A stretch of 64,000 nt of DNA from Rhizomys pruinosus. Taxonomy: Eukaryota > Chordata > Mammalia > Rodentia > Spalacidae. Made by a program: the position numbers and the translations under genes. The DNA is taken from contig VZQC01005595.1 of the NCBI GenBank assembly GCA_009823505.1, positions 316,239 through 380,238 on the forward strand, in the 5' to 3' direction. The stretch's first letter is position 1; each line of letters begins with the position of its first letter. The notes beneath the pieces were generated by a model, which saw nothing but the letters and a program-made list of their open reading frames with translations, searched no databases and was not told the DNA's origin. Shown here piece by piece: positions 1 to 11,507 of this stretch.

Positions 1-108
1 CCCCGCTGGAAGGTGGGGCTGTGGGGGTTTGGGCACAACAGCCTGCAAATTGGTTTTACATGAAGGATGCTTGTACTCATGGATTATCACTTATAGCTAA
101 AAAATGGA
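1..108 (+). mobile_element. Family X copy 1 (3' end only, cut by window edge)
   Basis: This 100-base piece ends CTTATAGCT then A-rich. It matches the reverse complement of 53232-53360 and of 42540-42620, including GTTTTACATGAAGGATGC. It is joined through an A-run (103-118) to an L1 3' end. I do not recognise the family. No coding sequence is visible. Confidence 0.8.
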
Positions 109-118
109 AAAAAAAAAC

Positions 119-256
119 TGAGAGAAATATGCAGGACAGTTATGGCAGAATGCATGATCTCGGTTGGGGTGGGGGTGTGGGGGAAGGGAAAGGGAAATAT
201 GCCTGAACTGAATTGGAAAATGATGTATGAAATGCACAAAGCATCAATAAAAAAAT
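119..256 (+). mobile_element. L1 3'-UTR tail fused to family X copy 1
   Basis: CTGAGAGAAATATGCAGGAC, then a G-rich stretch and GCACAAAGCATCAATAAAAA, is the terminal part of the L1 3' UTR seen in minus orientation at 53093-53215. The same L1 base (CTGAGAGAAA) follows the X A-run in both copies. Confidence 0.82.
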
Positions 257-379
257 GTTAAATAAAAAATGAAACAAATGGAAGAAGGGAGGGAGAGGAA
301 GGTGGTAGAAAAAAGCAAACAAAATAAGGAAAGGAAATAAAAGGACTTCCTTAGTCTGGTTCATTATGACTATCTCCTG

Positions 380-475
380 ATTTGAGTTCAAGGCTGGCCT
401 GGTCTACAGAGCGAGCTCCAGGACACCTGGTATTAAAAGGGAGACCCTGTCTCAAAAATACAAAAAAAAAAAAAA
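380..475 (+). mobile_element. B1 SINE, 3' part
   Basis: GAGTTCAAGGCTGGCCTGG, TCTACAGAGCGAGCTCCAGG and GGGAGACCCTGTCTC with an A tail. The 5' third of B1 is missing. Confidence 0.88.
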
Positions 476-599
476 GTGTAAAAAAAATAGATACAAATTA
501 TGTTTTGCATGCCATTAATAATGTTTCTAAACTGCATTAGACTCCTAATCTGCTTTCTAAAACTGGTTAATATAATAGTAATTTTTGTTACTTCTTAAA

Positions 600-807
600 A
601 ATATTTTATCTACCTTATTATTTTAATGTGTATGAGTGTATAGTCTGCCTATAAGTACAACACATATGGACGTCAAAAGCCGGCATTGTATCCCCTGGAA
701 CTGAAGATATAGATGGTTATTAGCCATTATGTGTGTGCTGGGAGTCAAACTCATGTCCTCTGCAAAAACAGCTGGTTCTCTTAACCATTAAGCCATCTAT
801 CTAGCCC
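600..807 (-). mobile_element. B2 SINE, old, single-unit type
   Basis: Reverse complement of B2: TTTAATGTGTATGAGTGTAT, CCCCTGGAACTGAAG, TGTGTGCTGGGAGTCAAAC, TCTTAACCATTAAGCCATCT and ATCTAGCCCC. It is well diverged. Confidence 0.88.
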
Positions 808-2434
808 CACAATAGTAATTTTTATAAGCAGGTCTTAGTTTGGAAATGCTGTATGATTATAACATCCTAACAGCAGTGGCTACCAACAACATAAGTGCTT
901 TTGCATGAAATAACTATAAATTCTCAGATATTAAATTAATTAGCTGCCACCAATTTCCCAAGGAGAGAGTTTTGTACTTTATACATGTCTCAGCAGATAT
1001 TTATTTGAAAAAAGAACCGCGATGAAGGAGGTTAGTTACTTGAGATTACTTAACTTTGCAATAAAACAGGGCTCCACAGTGATAGATTTAAGGTCTTATA
1101 ATGGGAGTTGACAGAGTTCTGAGACTATAAATAGTACAGAGTTTAAAAGGACACAGTGTCAGTTGGGTTCATTCAAATTCATTTGGTAGAGAAAATAATT
1201 TCAAATTTCTTTCAAAATGAGATCAAAATTCAGTTGTTAGTAGATAGCGATGAAGCAACACTAGCATTTTGAGAACAAAGATGTGAATACAGGTCACATG
1301 CTCTCTACTGCTTTTCGTTGCCTACCCTTTGAAAATCATCTCTGAAGAACTTAAAGATAGGCTTAAGGGATTTAAGAATATTTCTAATAATGTGTTCAGT
1401 ACCCATACAATACCAATTCAGTAAGCACATACACATTTCTTTGAAATAATATGGCTTAGAATTTCAGAAATAAATGGTTCTTTTAGATTATAATCATGGG
1501 ATTGTTGAACTGTCTTATTTTAAGACACTGATTCTACACTCAGGTTAAGTGACAGGAAGACTGCTTGGAGACGTCAGAGAAATGAAGGCATTTGATTCCT
1601 TCCAGACTTAAATGCAATCACTTTTAAATGTGATCCTGTGTGGTTGTCAACCTCTGGTGTGCTCTGGCTCATTCGCCAGACATATGACCTACAGCAAGTT
1701 ACAAGCATCAATGCCTTTTGTCATAAAGGAAGATAATTGTGGTATCAATTTAACAAATTGGGAAGCATTGCAGAAATTAATACATGGATTTAGCATAGAA
1801 CCAGCATAGTGTGAGAAGAGCATTTAAAAAGTACTATCACTACTACCTTGTTAAATAAATGCACACAGTTCTCTGTATAAAACAGAGAATTGTTTGGGGA
1901 AGAAAAAACTCATAGCTCTACACTTCTACTTACAATTATTGTTTTGAATGTATTTGTATTTTAGAATGCATATCTGGCACCTTTGTCATTTTTCCCTTGG
2001 ACTTTATTCAGTCTGCTTCTTGCTAAAGAAGGGGGTCATTTCTAACTAAATAAAAACAAAATGTACAATTCAGTTTTTTTCCTGCTTAAGATACTAAAAT
2101 ATCATTGATATTTAGTGAATGCCCCTATGCTCAAAGGCCCTGAGTATATCCCATTTTCATACTGATGTGCCACACATCTATGGACTTTCCTTTTCTTTTC
2201 CTTGAGAGTCTTCTTTGGATACCTGGGAAACATTGTAACCTCATTGACTTATTCTTAGTACATTGTCTGCCTTCTTTCTAAGGCAAGTTTTAACAAAGGG
2301 TTTGCTCACTAGATTAATCTGCAAACAGAATTTCACAAATTTCTTCCTTTTTATTTTGATTCAAAGAATAAAAACCCTTATATTATCATCAAATGTAATC
2401 CTAGAAATTATGACACGTTTCATTTTTAAATTGT
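808..2434. other. Low-copy AT-rich sequence, nothing recognised
   Basis: I see no SINE boxes, L1 coding similarity, splice-flanked coding exon or RNA gene. The only open frame above 60 codons (1612-1809, plus) has no recognisable motif. Confidence 0.5.
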
Positions 2435-5207
2435 TCTTTTTTAATTTTTTAAAATAATGAATTTTGTGTGGTTCATACATAATTTTTCAGTCAGTGGTAA
2501 TCACCATTATATCTGTTTCTCCTTTGGCACTCCCCCCCACCCCAGAATCCATAGCTTCCTACTAGAGGCCATTGTGACAAATTACTCTCCCTGTTCATTC
2601 CTCAGTGCCAGCTCCTTGTGTGAGCTCTAGTTGGCCTATGAGGAGCCTCGTTTCTAATGAAGGTCACACCTTCCTCACCTGACCACCATCTGTTGCCAAT
2701 ATTTCCTCAGCCAAGGTTGGGCTCTGCTACCCATTTCTATAGTTCTATTTGGGGTTTTTGTCCAGCTGACCTTGTGTAGCTCTTGTGCGTGCTGATACCA
2801 ATGCTGTAGGTTCAATTTCTAGGATTAATTTCCATTTGGTCTTGCATCACCTCCCTGGCTCTTATAAACTTTCTTCAGCAATATTTCCTGAGCCTGGGGA
2901 GGGTGAAGCTGAATATAGGCAACCTGTCCATGGAACCACACTCTGTAGAATCCTAATGTTCACAGTTTGACCATTCAAGCCCTTTTGGGTTCATGGTCTC
3001 CTGTTGCACAGAGGAGCTTGCTTAACTAATGTGTGACCCTGGCTATGTTAACATTGACATACATGAGTTTTTTTCCATTGAGTGGGCTTTAGGGCCAATT
3101 AGCCATTGAGTTTCCCCAAGATTGAAGTGCCACTATTGCAGATGTCATATGCTGTGCTGGTCATTGATGTAGATATTTGGTCTTGAGGCTGATGTTGGAC
3201 CGTCTACTGATCATCTCTCCTAGTGGCTTGCATAGTGCTCTTCACAGCTATGAGAGCTAGCCTTCAGGGATGGTGGCTTCTTGGTCAAATCCAGGTCCAT
3301 TGCTCAATATCCAGTCTCTGAAGTATGTCCTGTCTTCATCAATAGGGTCTTATCTTCAGGTTATCCGAGGCAATCAAGGTCTGTGGCAATAGCCTTTGTA
3401 ATATTAGGAGTCTCTTGGACTACTCTGGCAAAAATCTCCAAGGAAAAATTTCTCCTGTCCGGTACTCTTTCTTGATATGCAGCCTTCATCTTTGCATATC
3501 GACTCCTGTGGAGGTATTTTGTCAATAGATTTTTAGACTGATATTATTCTCTCAGATTTTTTTAAACCTAGCAAGGCATTATTTATCATTCCTCTCTACC
3601 TTTACCTATCTAGCTCTCCCTCCATGTCTTCCCCATGCTTTCTCCATTTAACATATTCCCATTTGTCCTTTGATACTGCCAGTCTCCTATGGCCCCACTT
3701 TTCTTGGGCTCCCCTTTTCCCTTTTATCTCCCCCTTTTCCATCTATAACCCTTCCACTCCCTTCCCATTTAGATACCCCAATCCATTCCTCCCTTAGTAA
3801 CACCTGACACCTAGTAGCCTTCAGTCTCAGGTTTCCTCTTTCCATTTACCCTTCCTGGATAATTTTCATTTACCTGATTCATGCAGCCACATCGTGGTAT
3901 ATACTTACATATATGTATTTGGTGCCAGGATCCACAAATGAGGGAAAAAATATGTCATTTATTTTTCTGAGTCTGTATTACTTCACTTAATATAGCAGCT
4001 CCTAGTCCCATCAGTTTACTTGAAAATTTTTCATGATGTCATCTTCCTGCTACATAGAATTCTATTGTGTAGATGTACCACATTTTCATTATCTATTCAT
4101 CAGCTGAAGGACACTTAGGTTGCTTTCAGCTCTTTGCTATTGTGAAAAGAACTGCAATAAATATGGTGTGCACATATCTCTGCAATAGGATGAATCCTTT
4201 GAGTATACACTCTGGAGTGGTATGACTGGGTCAAGTGGTAGGTCCATTGAGTGTTTTTGCAAATTTGACAAATATCAGGTGGCTGAATTTGCATGTACTC
4301 AAGTTTTGGACTTCGGTTTTCTTCCATTGATTTACAGGCCTTTGTGCAAGTAGTATGATATTTTTATGACCAAAATCTGCAGTATAGTTTGAAATCTGCT
4401 GTAGTAAATCCCCCATGCATTACTCTTCCTGTTCAGCATTGCTTTGAGTAACTGGAGTATTTTGTGTTGCCATAGGAATATCAGAATTCTTTTCCAATTC
4501 TGCGAAGAAAGCCATGAGGATTTTGACTGGGGTTGCATTGAATATACATTACTTAGGGTAGGATAGCAATGTTTACTATAATAATTCTTCCAAACCATGA
4601 ACATAGGAGGTCTTTTCATCTTCTGGTGTCTTCCTCAATCTCCTTGAAAGATTTAACATTTTCATTGTAGAGATCTTTAATGTCTTTGGTAAGGTTTGTT
4701 TGGAGATACATTTTTTGAAGCTATTGTGAATGGGATGGTTTCCATGTACCCCTTTTCCAATTGCTTGCTATTGGCATATAGAAAGGCTACCAGTTTTTGT
4801 AGTGCATTTTAGTTACCTGGCACTTTACTGAAACTGTTAATTATTTTTAAGGGTTTTCTGGTGGAACTTTTGGCATATCTTATGCATAATAACTTTTAAT
4901 CTGCAAAAAGGAATAGTTTGACCTCTTCTTTCCAATTAGTACACTTTTAATTTCCTTCTCTTTTCTTATTGATTTGGCAAGAGTTTCAAGGCTTATATTG
5001 AAAAAGAGTGGAAATAGTGGGCAGGCTTGCCAGGATCCTGACTTTAAGAGGAATGGTTCTAAATTTTCTCCATTTAGAATGATGTTGGCAAAAACAAAAC
5101 AAAAATCAAACAACCATAAAAAAGAATGAAGTTGGCTGTGCTTTTGTTGTACATGGTTTTAATTATGTTGAGGAATGTTCTTTCCAGTACAATTCCCTTT
5201 AGGACTT

Positions 5208-6849
5208 CATTTATTTTTATTTGTTTTTTATTGATGTTTTGCATATTTCATACATGATTACTAAGTTCAATTTAGACAGATTCCCCTTTCCATGCCTCCC
5301 ACACCACCCCTGTTCCTGCATTCTGCCATATATGTGTTGCATTTTTCTTTTAGTCTTTTTTGCCACATTTTCCCCTTTAATTGTATATTACTTCAAAATA
5401 TGCATACATATACTCCACCCATATACCAATATTACAAAATCTGAACATAAGTGGTAAGTTAATTCTCAAGCCCATCAAGGGATTCACCTTTTAACCATAC
5501 TTCTGCTTTCATATAAAAAAAATATAACAAAGATGATGCTCAGTTTGTCTTGCAACTAGGGATTTTTTGCTACCATCCACAAATGAGGAAGCCATATGTT
5601 GTTTATTTTTCTGAGACTGTGTTACTTCACTTAGCATCACGTCTTCTAGTTCCATACATTTACCTGCAAAGTTCATGATGTCATCTTTCTTTACTGCTGC
5701 ATAGAACTCCATTGTGTTGATGTACCACATTTTCTGCATCCGTTCATTGGTTGAGGGACATTTGCGTTGCTTCCAAGAGTTCTCCATAGTGCTTTCCATA
5801 GGTTTGTATGAGTTTGCATTCCCACCAGCAGTGGATGAGTGTTCCCCTTTCTCTACAACCTCTCCAGCATTTGGTGTAATTTGTTTTCCTAATCTTGGAC
5901 ATTCTTACCAGGGTAGGGTAAAATCTTAAGCTGGTTTTAATTTGCATCCCCTTAATTATTAGCAATATTGGTTGAACATTTTCTGAGATGTTTCTCAGCC
6001 ATCTTCACTTCTTCATTTGTGAATTCTCTATTCAGTTCTTTACTCCATCTTTTGACAATGTCATTTTTTTCTTGATCCTTTGGTTTTTTAGTAATTTGTA
6101 TATTCTGGATATTAATGCTCTGTCTGATGTATCACTGGTGAAGATTTCAAAGCAATTCAAAGGTCAGAGGAAAGGAGCAATTATCCCCAACCAGCTAGAA
6201 TTGATAACAGTGTAACTCCGAAAGTACTAACTTAAACTAAGAATGCAAACAGAAAGTAAGATGACAGGAAGCAACACACATCTCTCAGTAATAACTTTAA
6301 ATATTAATGGTCTAAACTCCCCAATCAAAAGACATACATTGGGAGAATTGATTAGGAAACAGAACCCATCTATATGCTGCCTACAAGAAACCCATCTCAC
6401 TCTAAAGGATAGGCATCAACTTAAGTTGAAAAGATGAAAAAAATATTCCAAGCAAATGGTACCAAAAAGAAAGCAGGATTTGCTATTCTAATATCAGATA
6501 AAATAGACTGCAAGGTAAATCTAATCAGAAGAGACAAAGAGGGCCATTACATCCTTATCAAAGGAAAAATAAACCATGAACATTTCACAATCATGAATAT
6601 ATACACACCAAACGTTGGTGCAACAAACTTTATAAGAAAAATTCTGCAGGACCTCAAGACATAGATTAATCCCAGCACACTAATAGTAGGGGACCTTAAT
6701 ACTCCACTGAGACCTTTGGAGAGGTCAACTGGACAAAGAATAAATAGAGAGACATCTGAACTGAACAATATAATATACCAAATGGATCTCACAGATATCT
6801 ACAGAATATTCCACCCAAACACCAGGGAATATGCTTTCTACTCATCAGC
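5208..6849 (-). mobile_element. L1 with 5' inversion (twin priming), nested in the old L1
   Basis: The part at 5208-6160 is minus-strand L1 3' UTR and ORF2 end. At about 6160 orientation flips and 6161-6849 reads plus-strand ORF2 start: an ATG at 6261, LNINGLNSPIKRH, then CCLQETHL of the endonuclease domain. TSD CCCTTTAGGACTT flanks it at 5195-5207 and 6850-6862. A 3' part in one orientation and a 5' part inverted between one pair of TSDs is the standard mark of twin priming. Confidence 0.9.
6261..6664 (+). pseudogene. L1 ORF2 N-terminus (endonuclease domain), broken
   Basis: Translated from the ATG at 6261 the sequence shows LNINGLNSPIK and the QETHL motif of the apurinic-type endonuclease fold, then a stop at 6435. 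A second frame resumes with the FQANGTKKKAGFAILISDK region and IMNIYTPN. L1 ORF2p nicks target DNA and reverse-transcribes L1 RNA; this piece cannot. It is the inverted 5' part of the nested L1. Confidence 0.85.
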
Positions 6850-7040
6850 CCCTTTAGGACTTTAAATACAAGGCATGTTGAATGTTATTGAAGGCTTTTT
6901 CTACATCAATTGTGATGACAATGTGGTTTTTGTCTTTGAGTCCTTTTGTATGATTTAAATCATTTATTGATTTATGTATGTTGAACCATCCCTGCCTCTC
7001 TTGAATAATTCTGACTTGATCATGGTGAATGACCTTTTTT

Positions 7041-8660
7041 CAATAAAATTATTTTATGGATGTTTTGCGTATTTCATACATCATTTCTCAGTTCAATTTA
7101 GACACATACCCCTTTCCATGCCTCCTACCCCACCTCTGTTCCTGCATTCTGCCATAATTGTCTTGCATTTTTCTCTCAGTCTTTTCACATTTTCCCCTTT
7201 AATTTTATATTACTTCAAAATATGTGTACATATCCTCCACCCATATACCAATATTACAAAATCTGAACATAAGTGGTAGGTTAATTCTCAAGCTCATTAA
7301 GGAATTCACCTTTTAAACATACTTCTGCTTTCATATAAAAAAGAAACATAACATAGATGATGCTCAGTTTGCTTTGCAACTAGGGATTTTGTGCTACCAT
7401 CCACAAACGGGGGATACCATATGTCATTTGTTTTTCTAGGACTGTGTTACTTCACTTAGCATAATGTCTTCTAGTTCCATCAATTTACCTGCAAAGTTCA
7501 GAATGTCATCTTTGTTTACTGCTGCATAGAACTCCATTGTGTAGATGTACCACATTTTCTGTATCCACTCATTGGTTGAGGGACATTTGGGTTGCTTCTA
7601 TTTTTTGCCATTGTGAAGAGAGCTGTGATAAACATAGGTGTAAATGTGTCTTTGAAATAAGATGAGTCTTCTGGATATATACCCAGGAGTTGTATGAGTG
7701 GGTCAGGTGGTAGGCTCGTTTTTAGTCTTTTAAGAGTTCTCCACTGTGCTTTCCACAGGGTTTGCATGAGTTTGCATTATCACCAACAGTCGATGAGTGT
7801 TCTCTTTTCTCCACAACCTCTCCAGCAGATGTGTAATTTACATTCTTTTTATTTAGAATATGAATACATATGTTCCATCCGTATATGGTAATTACAATGT
7901 GTGAATACAAGTGGAGGGACAATTCTAGAGCACTGTACAGAAGCTTTTGAGTTTTATGAGGTCCCACTTGTCAGCTGTTGTCCTTATTTCCTGTGCAGCT
8001 GCTGTTTGATTTAGAAAGTCTTTTTCTATGCCTATGTCTTGAAGGTTGCTGCTGACTTTTTCTTCTATCACCTTCAGGGTTTCAGGTTTTAGGTTGAGAT
8101 CTTTGATCCACTTGGAGTTTATTTTTATACAGGGTGCGAGGTAGGGGTTTAATTTTGTTCTTCTACAAATGGTGATACAGTTTTGGCAGCACCATTTGCT
8201 GAAGATGCTATCTTTCTTCCATTAAGCTTTTTTGGCCCCTTTCTCAAATATGAGGTAGCTGAAGTTATATGAGCTCAAGTCTGGATCTTCAATTTTGTTC
8301 CATCGGTCAGTGGTTCTGTTTTTTTTTTTTTTTTTTTTCCAGTTCCAGGCTGTCTTTATGACTATAACCCTGTAATATAGCTTGTAGTCTGGTAATGTAA
8401 TCCCACTGGTATTGCACTGTTCACTTAGTGTTGCTTTAGCTATTCGGGGTCTTTTGTTTGTCCATATGAATTTAAGGAATTTTCTTCCAAATCTGTGAAA
8501 AAGCTCATGGGGATTGCTTTGAATCTTTATATTAATTTGGGTAGAATGGACATTTTTACTATATTAATTTTTCCAATCCATGAGCATGGGAAGTCTTTCC
8601 ATCTTTTGATGTCATTTTCAATCTCCTTTCTAATCTTGGCCATTCTTACCAGGATAAGGT
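7041..8660 (-). mobile_element. Second nested L1, internally rearranged
   Basis: The L1 3' UTR begins about 7050, with the ORF2 C-terminal region at 7400-7830. A 100-base L1 3'-UTR-like block (7838-7935) replaces roughly 300 bases of ORF2, ORF2 continues at 7936-8630, and a stray distal ORF2 piece follows (8631-8660). Outer L1 sequence resumes at 8671. An imperfect TSD (GACC, optional A, T-run) lies at 7031-7040 and 8661-8671. Confidence 0.75.
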
Positions 8661-9728
8661 GACCATTTTTTGATATGTGCCTGCATGTGCTTTGGAAGTA
8701 TTTTGTTGAGAATTTTTGCACCTATATTCATTAAGGATATGGGTCTATAGTTTTCTTTTTGGTTGTATTTTTCCTATTTCAGTTGAGTGATTCTGGTTTC
8801 ATAGAAGGAATTTGGAGAGCTTTCCCTTTGTTTCTATCCTTTTAAATAACATGAGTAATAATAGTTGTAGGTTCTCTTTAAGTGGTAAAATTCTGGCATA
8901 AATCTATCTAGGCCTGGGCTTTTTCTTAGTTGGGAGGCTATTGAATTACTGTTTCAATTTCCTTATATGTTATGGGTCTGTTTAAGCTGTTGATATCCTC
9001 TTTGGTTATTTGCATGATTTCAGATATTCATCCATTTCTTTTCAGTTGTCAAATTTAACAGAGTATAGGTTTTTAAATTATTTTTATTTTAAATTATTAT
9101 TAAATTATTTTCCAGATATTTTTAGTCTGTTGCAAATGTCTGAATCTGGGTCTGGGTCAGCGAAGCCTAGCTTCTAAATTTGGTCTTTATGATGTATTTT
9201 TCTTCACTAAAATGCTTTATTTATAACGCCATCATGAGGAGATATCACATATTTAGCTCATCCACATCTCTTTGGAAAAATGAGAAATATGCTGCATGAC
9301 AGTTAAATCATGTTAAGTTGTAACTTAACTTGAAATTTCAGTTGAAAATGTATTGGCTATTAAATTGATTCACATGACACAATTTTTAAAATTGAATTCA
9401 GTGTCTAAATGATGAATTTTGTCTATTCCATTACTCTAATGACCTTAAGGTACTGTCTGGATTAAATTAGTGAGAAAAGTCCATAAAAAAATATAAGGTA
9501 CAAAATCAATTCCAGGAGAATACATGAAATGCTTTATGACTGCAAATGTCAAAATTGTGTTAATTTCAACTTATCAGGAAGTAATTAGTTTACAACATGG
9601 TACTGAAGGTCTTCTCAAGGGAAAATACAGGATCAAATTCAAAATTTAAAGACATATTTTTCTTCAACTAAAGGTTTTATAATCATATCTTGCTAAGCAA
9701 TCACTTTTATAAAACTTTATAATGAAAA

Positions 9729-9745
9729 GAATATTGCTGTTTTCT
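9729..9745. repeat. Target-site duplication, left copy (DNAJC30 retrocopy)
   Basis: GAATATTGCTGTTTTCT here is repeated exactly at 12207-12223. On the minus strand the duplication begins AGAAAAC, a usual L1-endonuclease type of site. It bounds the 3' (poly-A) side of the insertion. Confidence 0.96.
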
Positions 9746-9767
9746 TTTTTTTTTTTTTTTTTTTTTT
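9746..9767 (-). other. Poly(A) tail of the DNAJC30 retrocopy (poly-T on + strand)
   Basis: Twenty-two uninterrupted T directly after the left TSD. Read on the minus strand this is the 3' poly(A) tail. An ATTAAA signal sits just upstream in transcript sense (complement of 9781-9786), within an antisense B1. Confidence 0.92.
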
Positions 9768-9910
9768 AGTGGCACACGTCTTTAATCCCAGCACTCTGGA
9801 GGCAGAGGCAGCAGATCTCAGAGAGTTCAAGGCCAGCCTGATCTACATATTGAATTCCAGAACACCTGCGGCTATAGGGAGACCCTCATCTCAAAACAAA
9901 AAACAAAAAA
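9768..9910 (+). mobile_element. B1 SINE, inside the retrocopied 3' UTR
   Basis: B1 features in order are GGCACACGTCTTTAATCCCAG, GGAGGCAGAGGCAG, GTTCAAGGCCAGCCTGATCTAC and GGGAGACCCTCATCTC with an A-rich end. It is antisense to the DNAJC30 transcript and abuts the retrocopy's poly(A) tail, so it most likely formed the end of the source mRNA. Confidence 0.9.
9781..9786 (-). promoter_or_regulatory. Probable poly(A) signal ATTAAA supplied by an antisense B1
   Basis: On the minus strand ATTAAA lies 13-18 bases before the start of the poly(A) tail at 9767, normal spacing for a cleavage signal. The hexamer is the complement of the conserved TTTAATCCC box of the plus-strand B1 at 9768-9910. Confidence 0.7.
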
Positions 9911-9949
9911 AACTAAAAGAGAATCAAACAAAACACCCCAAAACAACAA

Positions 9950-9950
<1 letters not shown>

Positions 9951-9984
<34 letters not shown>
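9951..9984. repeat. (CA)n microsatellite
   Basis: Seventeen CA units following the A-rich tail of the B1, within the DNAJC30 retrocopy 3' UTR. Confidence 0.97.
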
Positions 9985-9987
<3 letters not shown>

Positions 9988-10028
9988 CAAAGAAACCCCC
10001 AAAACCAAAAACCAAAACCAAAACACCA

Positions 10029-10245
10029 GTGGGCCTGGAGCGCACTGACTGTTTTTTGCAGAGGACCTGGATTCAATTCCCAACACCTACAAGGCAGCTA
10101 ACAACTGTTCATAACTCCAGTTCCAGGGAATCAGATTCGGTCTTCTGTCTTTCTCAGGCATTGCACAACACGACATGGGTGTACTTATATACATGCCGCC
10201 ATAACACTCATACACATAAAAATATTTTTAAGAATAAAAAAAAAT
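10029..10245 (+). mobile_element. B2 SINE, older type, inside the retrocopied 3' UTR
   Basis: A B2 body with GACTG..TTTTGCAGAGGACCTGG, ATTCAATTCCCA and GGCATTGCACAACACGAC, ending A-rich. It has a single AACTCCAGTTCCAGG unit and lacks the 17-bp internal duplication seen in the younger copies of this window. Its head is worn. Confidence 0.88.
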
Positions 10246-10319
10246 CAAATAACACCCCCCCCCCCGCATCCTTTATAATCTTTGGTCAGCATCACATAAA
10301 GAACTCAGTTGTCATCTTT

Positions 10320-10432
10320 TTTTTTCTTTAAAGCCTGAGTCTTGCTATGTAGCATAGGTTGGCTTTGAACTTGTAACCCTCTTGCTTAAGCCTCCCTGGT
10401 ACTGGAATTACAGACATGCACAACATCCCAGA
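10320..10432 (-). mobile_element. Degraded B1/pB1-like SINE
   Basis: The reverse-complement pattern of an old B1 monomer is visible: GTCTTGCTATGTAGCATAGG, TTGGCTTTGAACTTG, GCCTCCCTGGTACTGG and ATTACAGACATGCAC. It belongs to the 3' UTR part of the DNAJC30 retrocopy. Confidence 0.75.
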
Positions 10433-10924
10433 TTTCCGTCTCCGCTCTGACCACTGAGGTTCTGGCTTCTCCAACCCTCCCCTCCACCCCTGATGGCTCA
10501 CACAACACAAGACTCATTTCAAATACCTGATTTGTGTCCCTTGTGTCCAACACTCAGGGACTCAAGCTCCAGGTCTATTTCTGGGAAGGAACAGACTGCT
10601 TGGTTGGCAATGCAGCTGCCTAGTACAGGATGATCAAGTGTGACAGGGACACTTGTCCTAAGATGAACTTGCCCCTGTAGCATCATGCTACATAACCAAT
10701 ACAGGGTAAAATTATGGGTAATAAAGACTGAGGCCTCCAGAGAGGAAATTCTTTAGTCTGTTATTCCCACACAGTGTCTTTCCCCAAGGTCATCCACTGG
10801 ATACAGAGGAACACTGCTCAGACTCAATAGCTTAGTCTTCTCACGCCCATGAGATGGAAGTGGTGTGGTCCAAACCTGAGAAAAACGGCAAGCTTTCACT
10901 AACATTTTTTTTGCCTGAAGGATG

Positions 10925-10992
10925 GGTGGTGGGGGTTGAACCCAGTGCCTTTGCAAGCTAACGCTTTACCACTGAGCTACTCCCCCAGCCCT
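10925..10992 (-). mobile_element. ID SINE (BC1-like tRNA-derived)
   Basis: GGGGGTTGAACCCAGTGCC followed by TTTACCACTGAGCTACTCCC and CCAGCCC is the reverse complement of an ID core with its A and B boxes. It lies in the retrocopy 3' UTR. Confidence 0.85.
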
Positions 10993-11507
10993 TGCTGACC
11001 ACATTTGGTTTCTTGATCACGTGTCACCTGTGGCTTGGGGGAACCTAGAAAGACTCACTTCATTCAAGTCCCAACAATTATTCTTTTGGCATCTGACAAT
11101 GGTCATATTGCACGGTCTCCAGGTTAAAGAGGGAGCACCCCAATGGTACCAAGGTGAAGCAGGAGGGCAGACAGATCTTTCTCCGGGCTTCCAGATAAAA
11201 GTAGAACAAGTGTTCTGGAAGCTGACATCTGGGAAGGCAACTTCTAGAAAGAAGCAGTCCCCCAAGGGACTCAAACACTTAAATGTTTGTGGTTTTCCAG
11301 GATTTTCAACCTGAGGCCTTGTTCTTGGGCTTCAAAAGGCCTCTTTTTGTGGACCGTAGAGGAGGGATGTGTGGGTCACCTGCCAGGCTAGATGGGCACC
11401 AGGACCGTCAAGGGGATCCAAGGAGAAGTGGCCAATTCAACCCAAGACCAATCTTCCAAGGAACAGAAAGGCAGGTTTCTTGTGGTCGGCTCCCTTCCCT
11501 CTTTCGA
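10993..11507 (-). other. Remaining 3' UTR of the DNAJC30 retrocopy
   Basis: About 500 bases between the stop codon and the ID element without recognisable SINE sequence. Short open frames occur on both strands but resemble nothing and overlap one another, so I read this as retrocopied 3' UTR. Confidence 0.75.

Larger units (their letters stand above)
2435..9115 (-). mobile_element. Old Lx-type L1 (3' UTR to ORF2), split by two later L1 insertions
   Basis: The long 3' UTR (2435-3870) includes a pyrimidine-rich block (3580-3870). The ORF2 3' end follows, with translated minus-strand pieces such as 5509-5799-like C-terminal sequence counterparts at 3950-4330. Reverse-transcriptase remnants continue at 4330-5207, 6863-7040 and 8671-9115. 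Host ORF2 sequence breaks at 5207 and resumes at 6863, then breaks at 7040 and resumes at 8671, so both inner L1s inserted later. All frames are broken; no intact protein. Confidence 0.87.

Noticed and set aside
1612..1809. 65-codon plus-strand frame in a low-copy region
   Set aside because: It has no motif, codon bias or splice context. A frame of this length is expected by chance.
5988..6215. 75-codon plus-strand frame at the 5' end of the inverted L1 segment
   Set aside because: It spans the inversion junction of the twin-primed L1 and is a chance fusion of antisense and sense L1.
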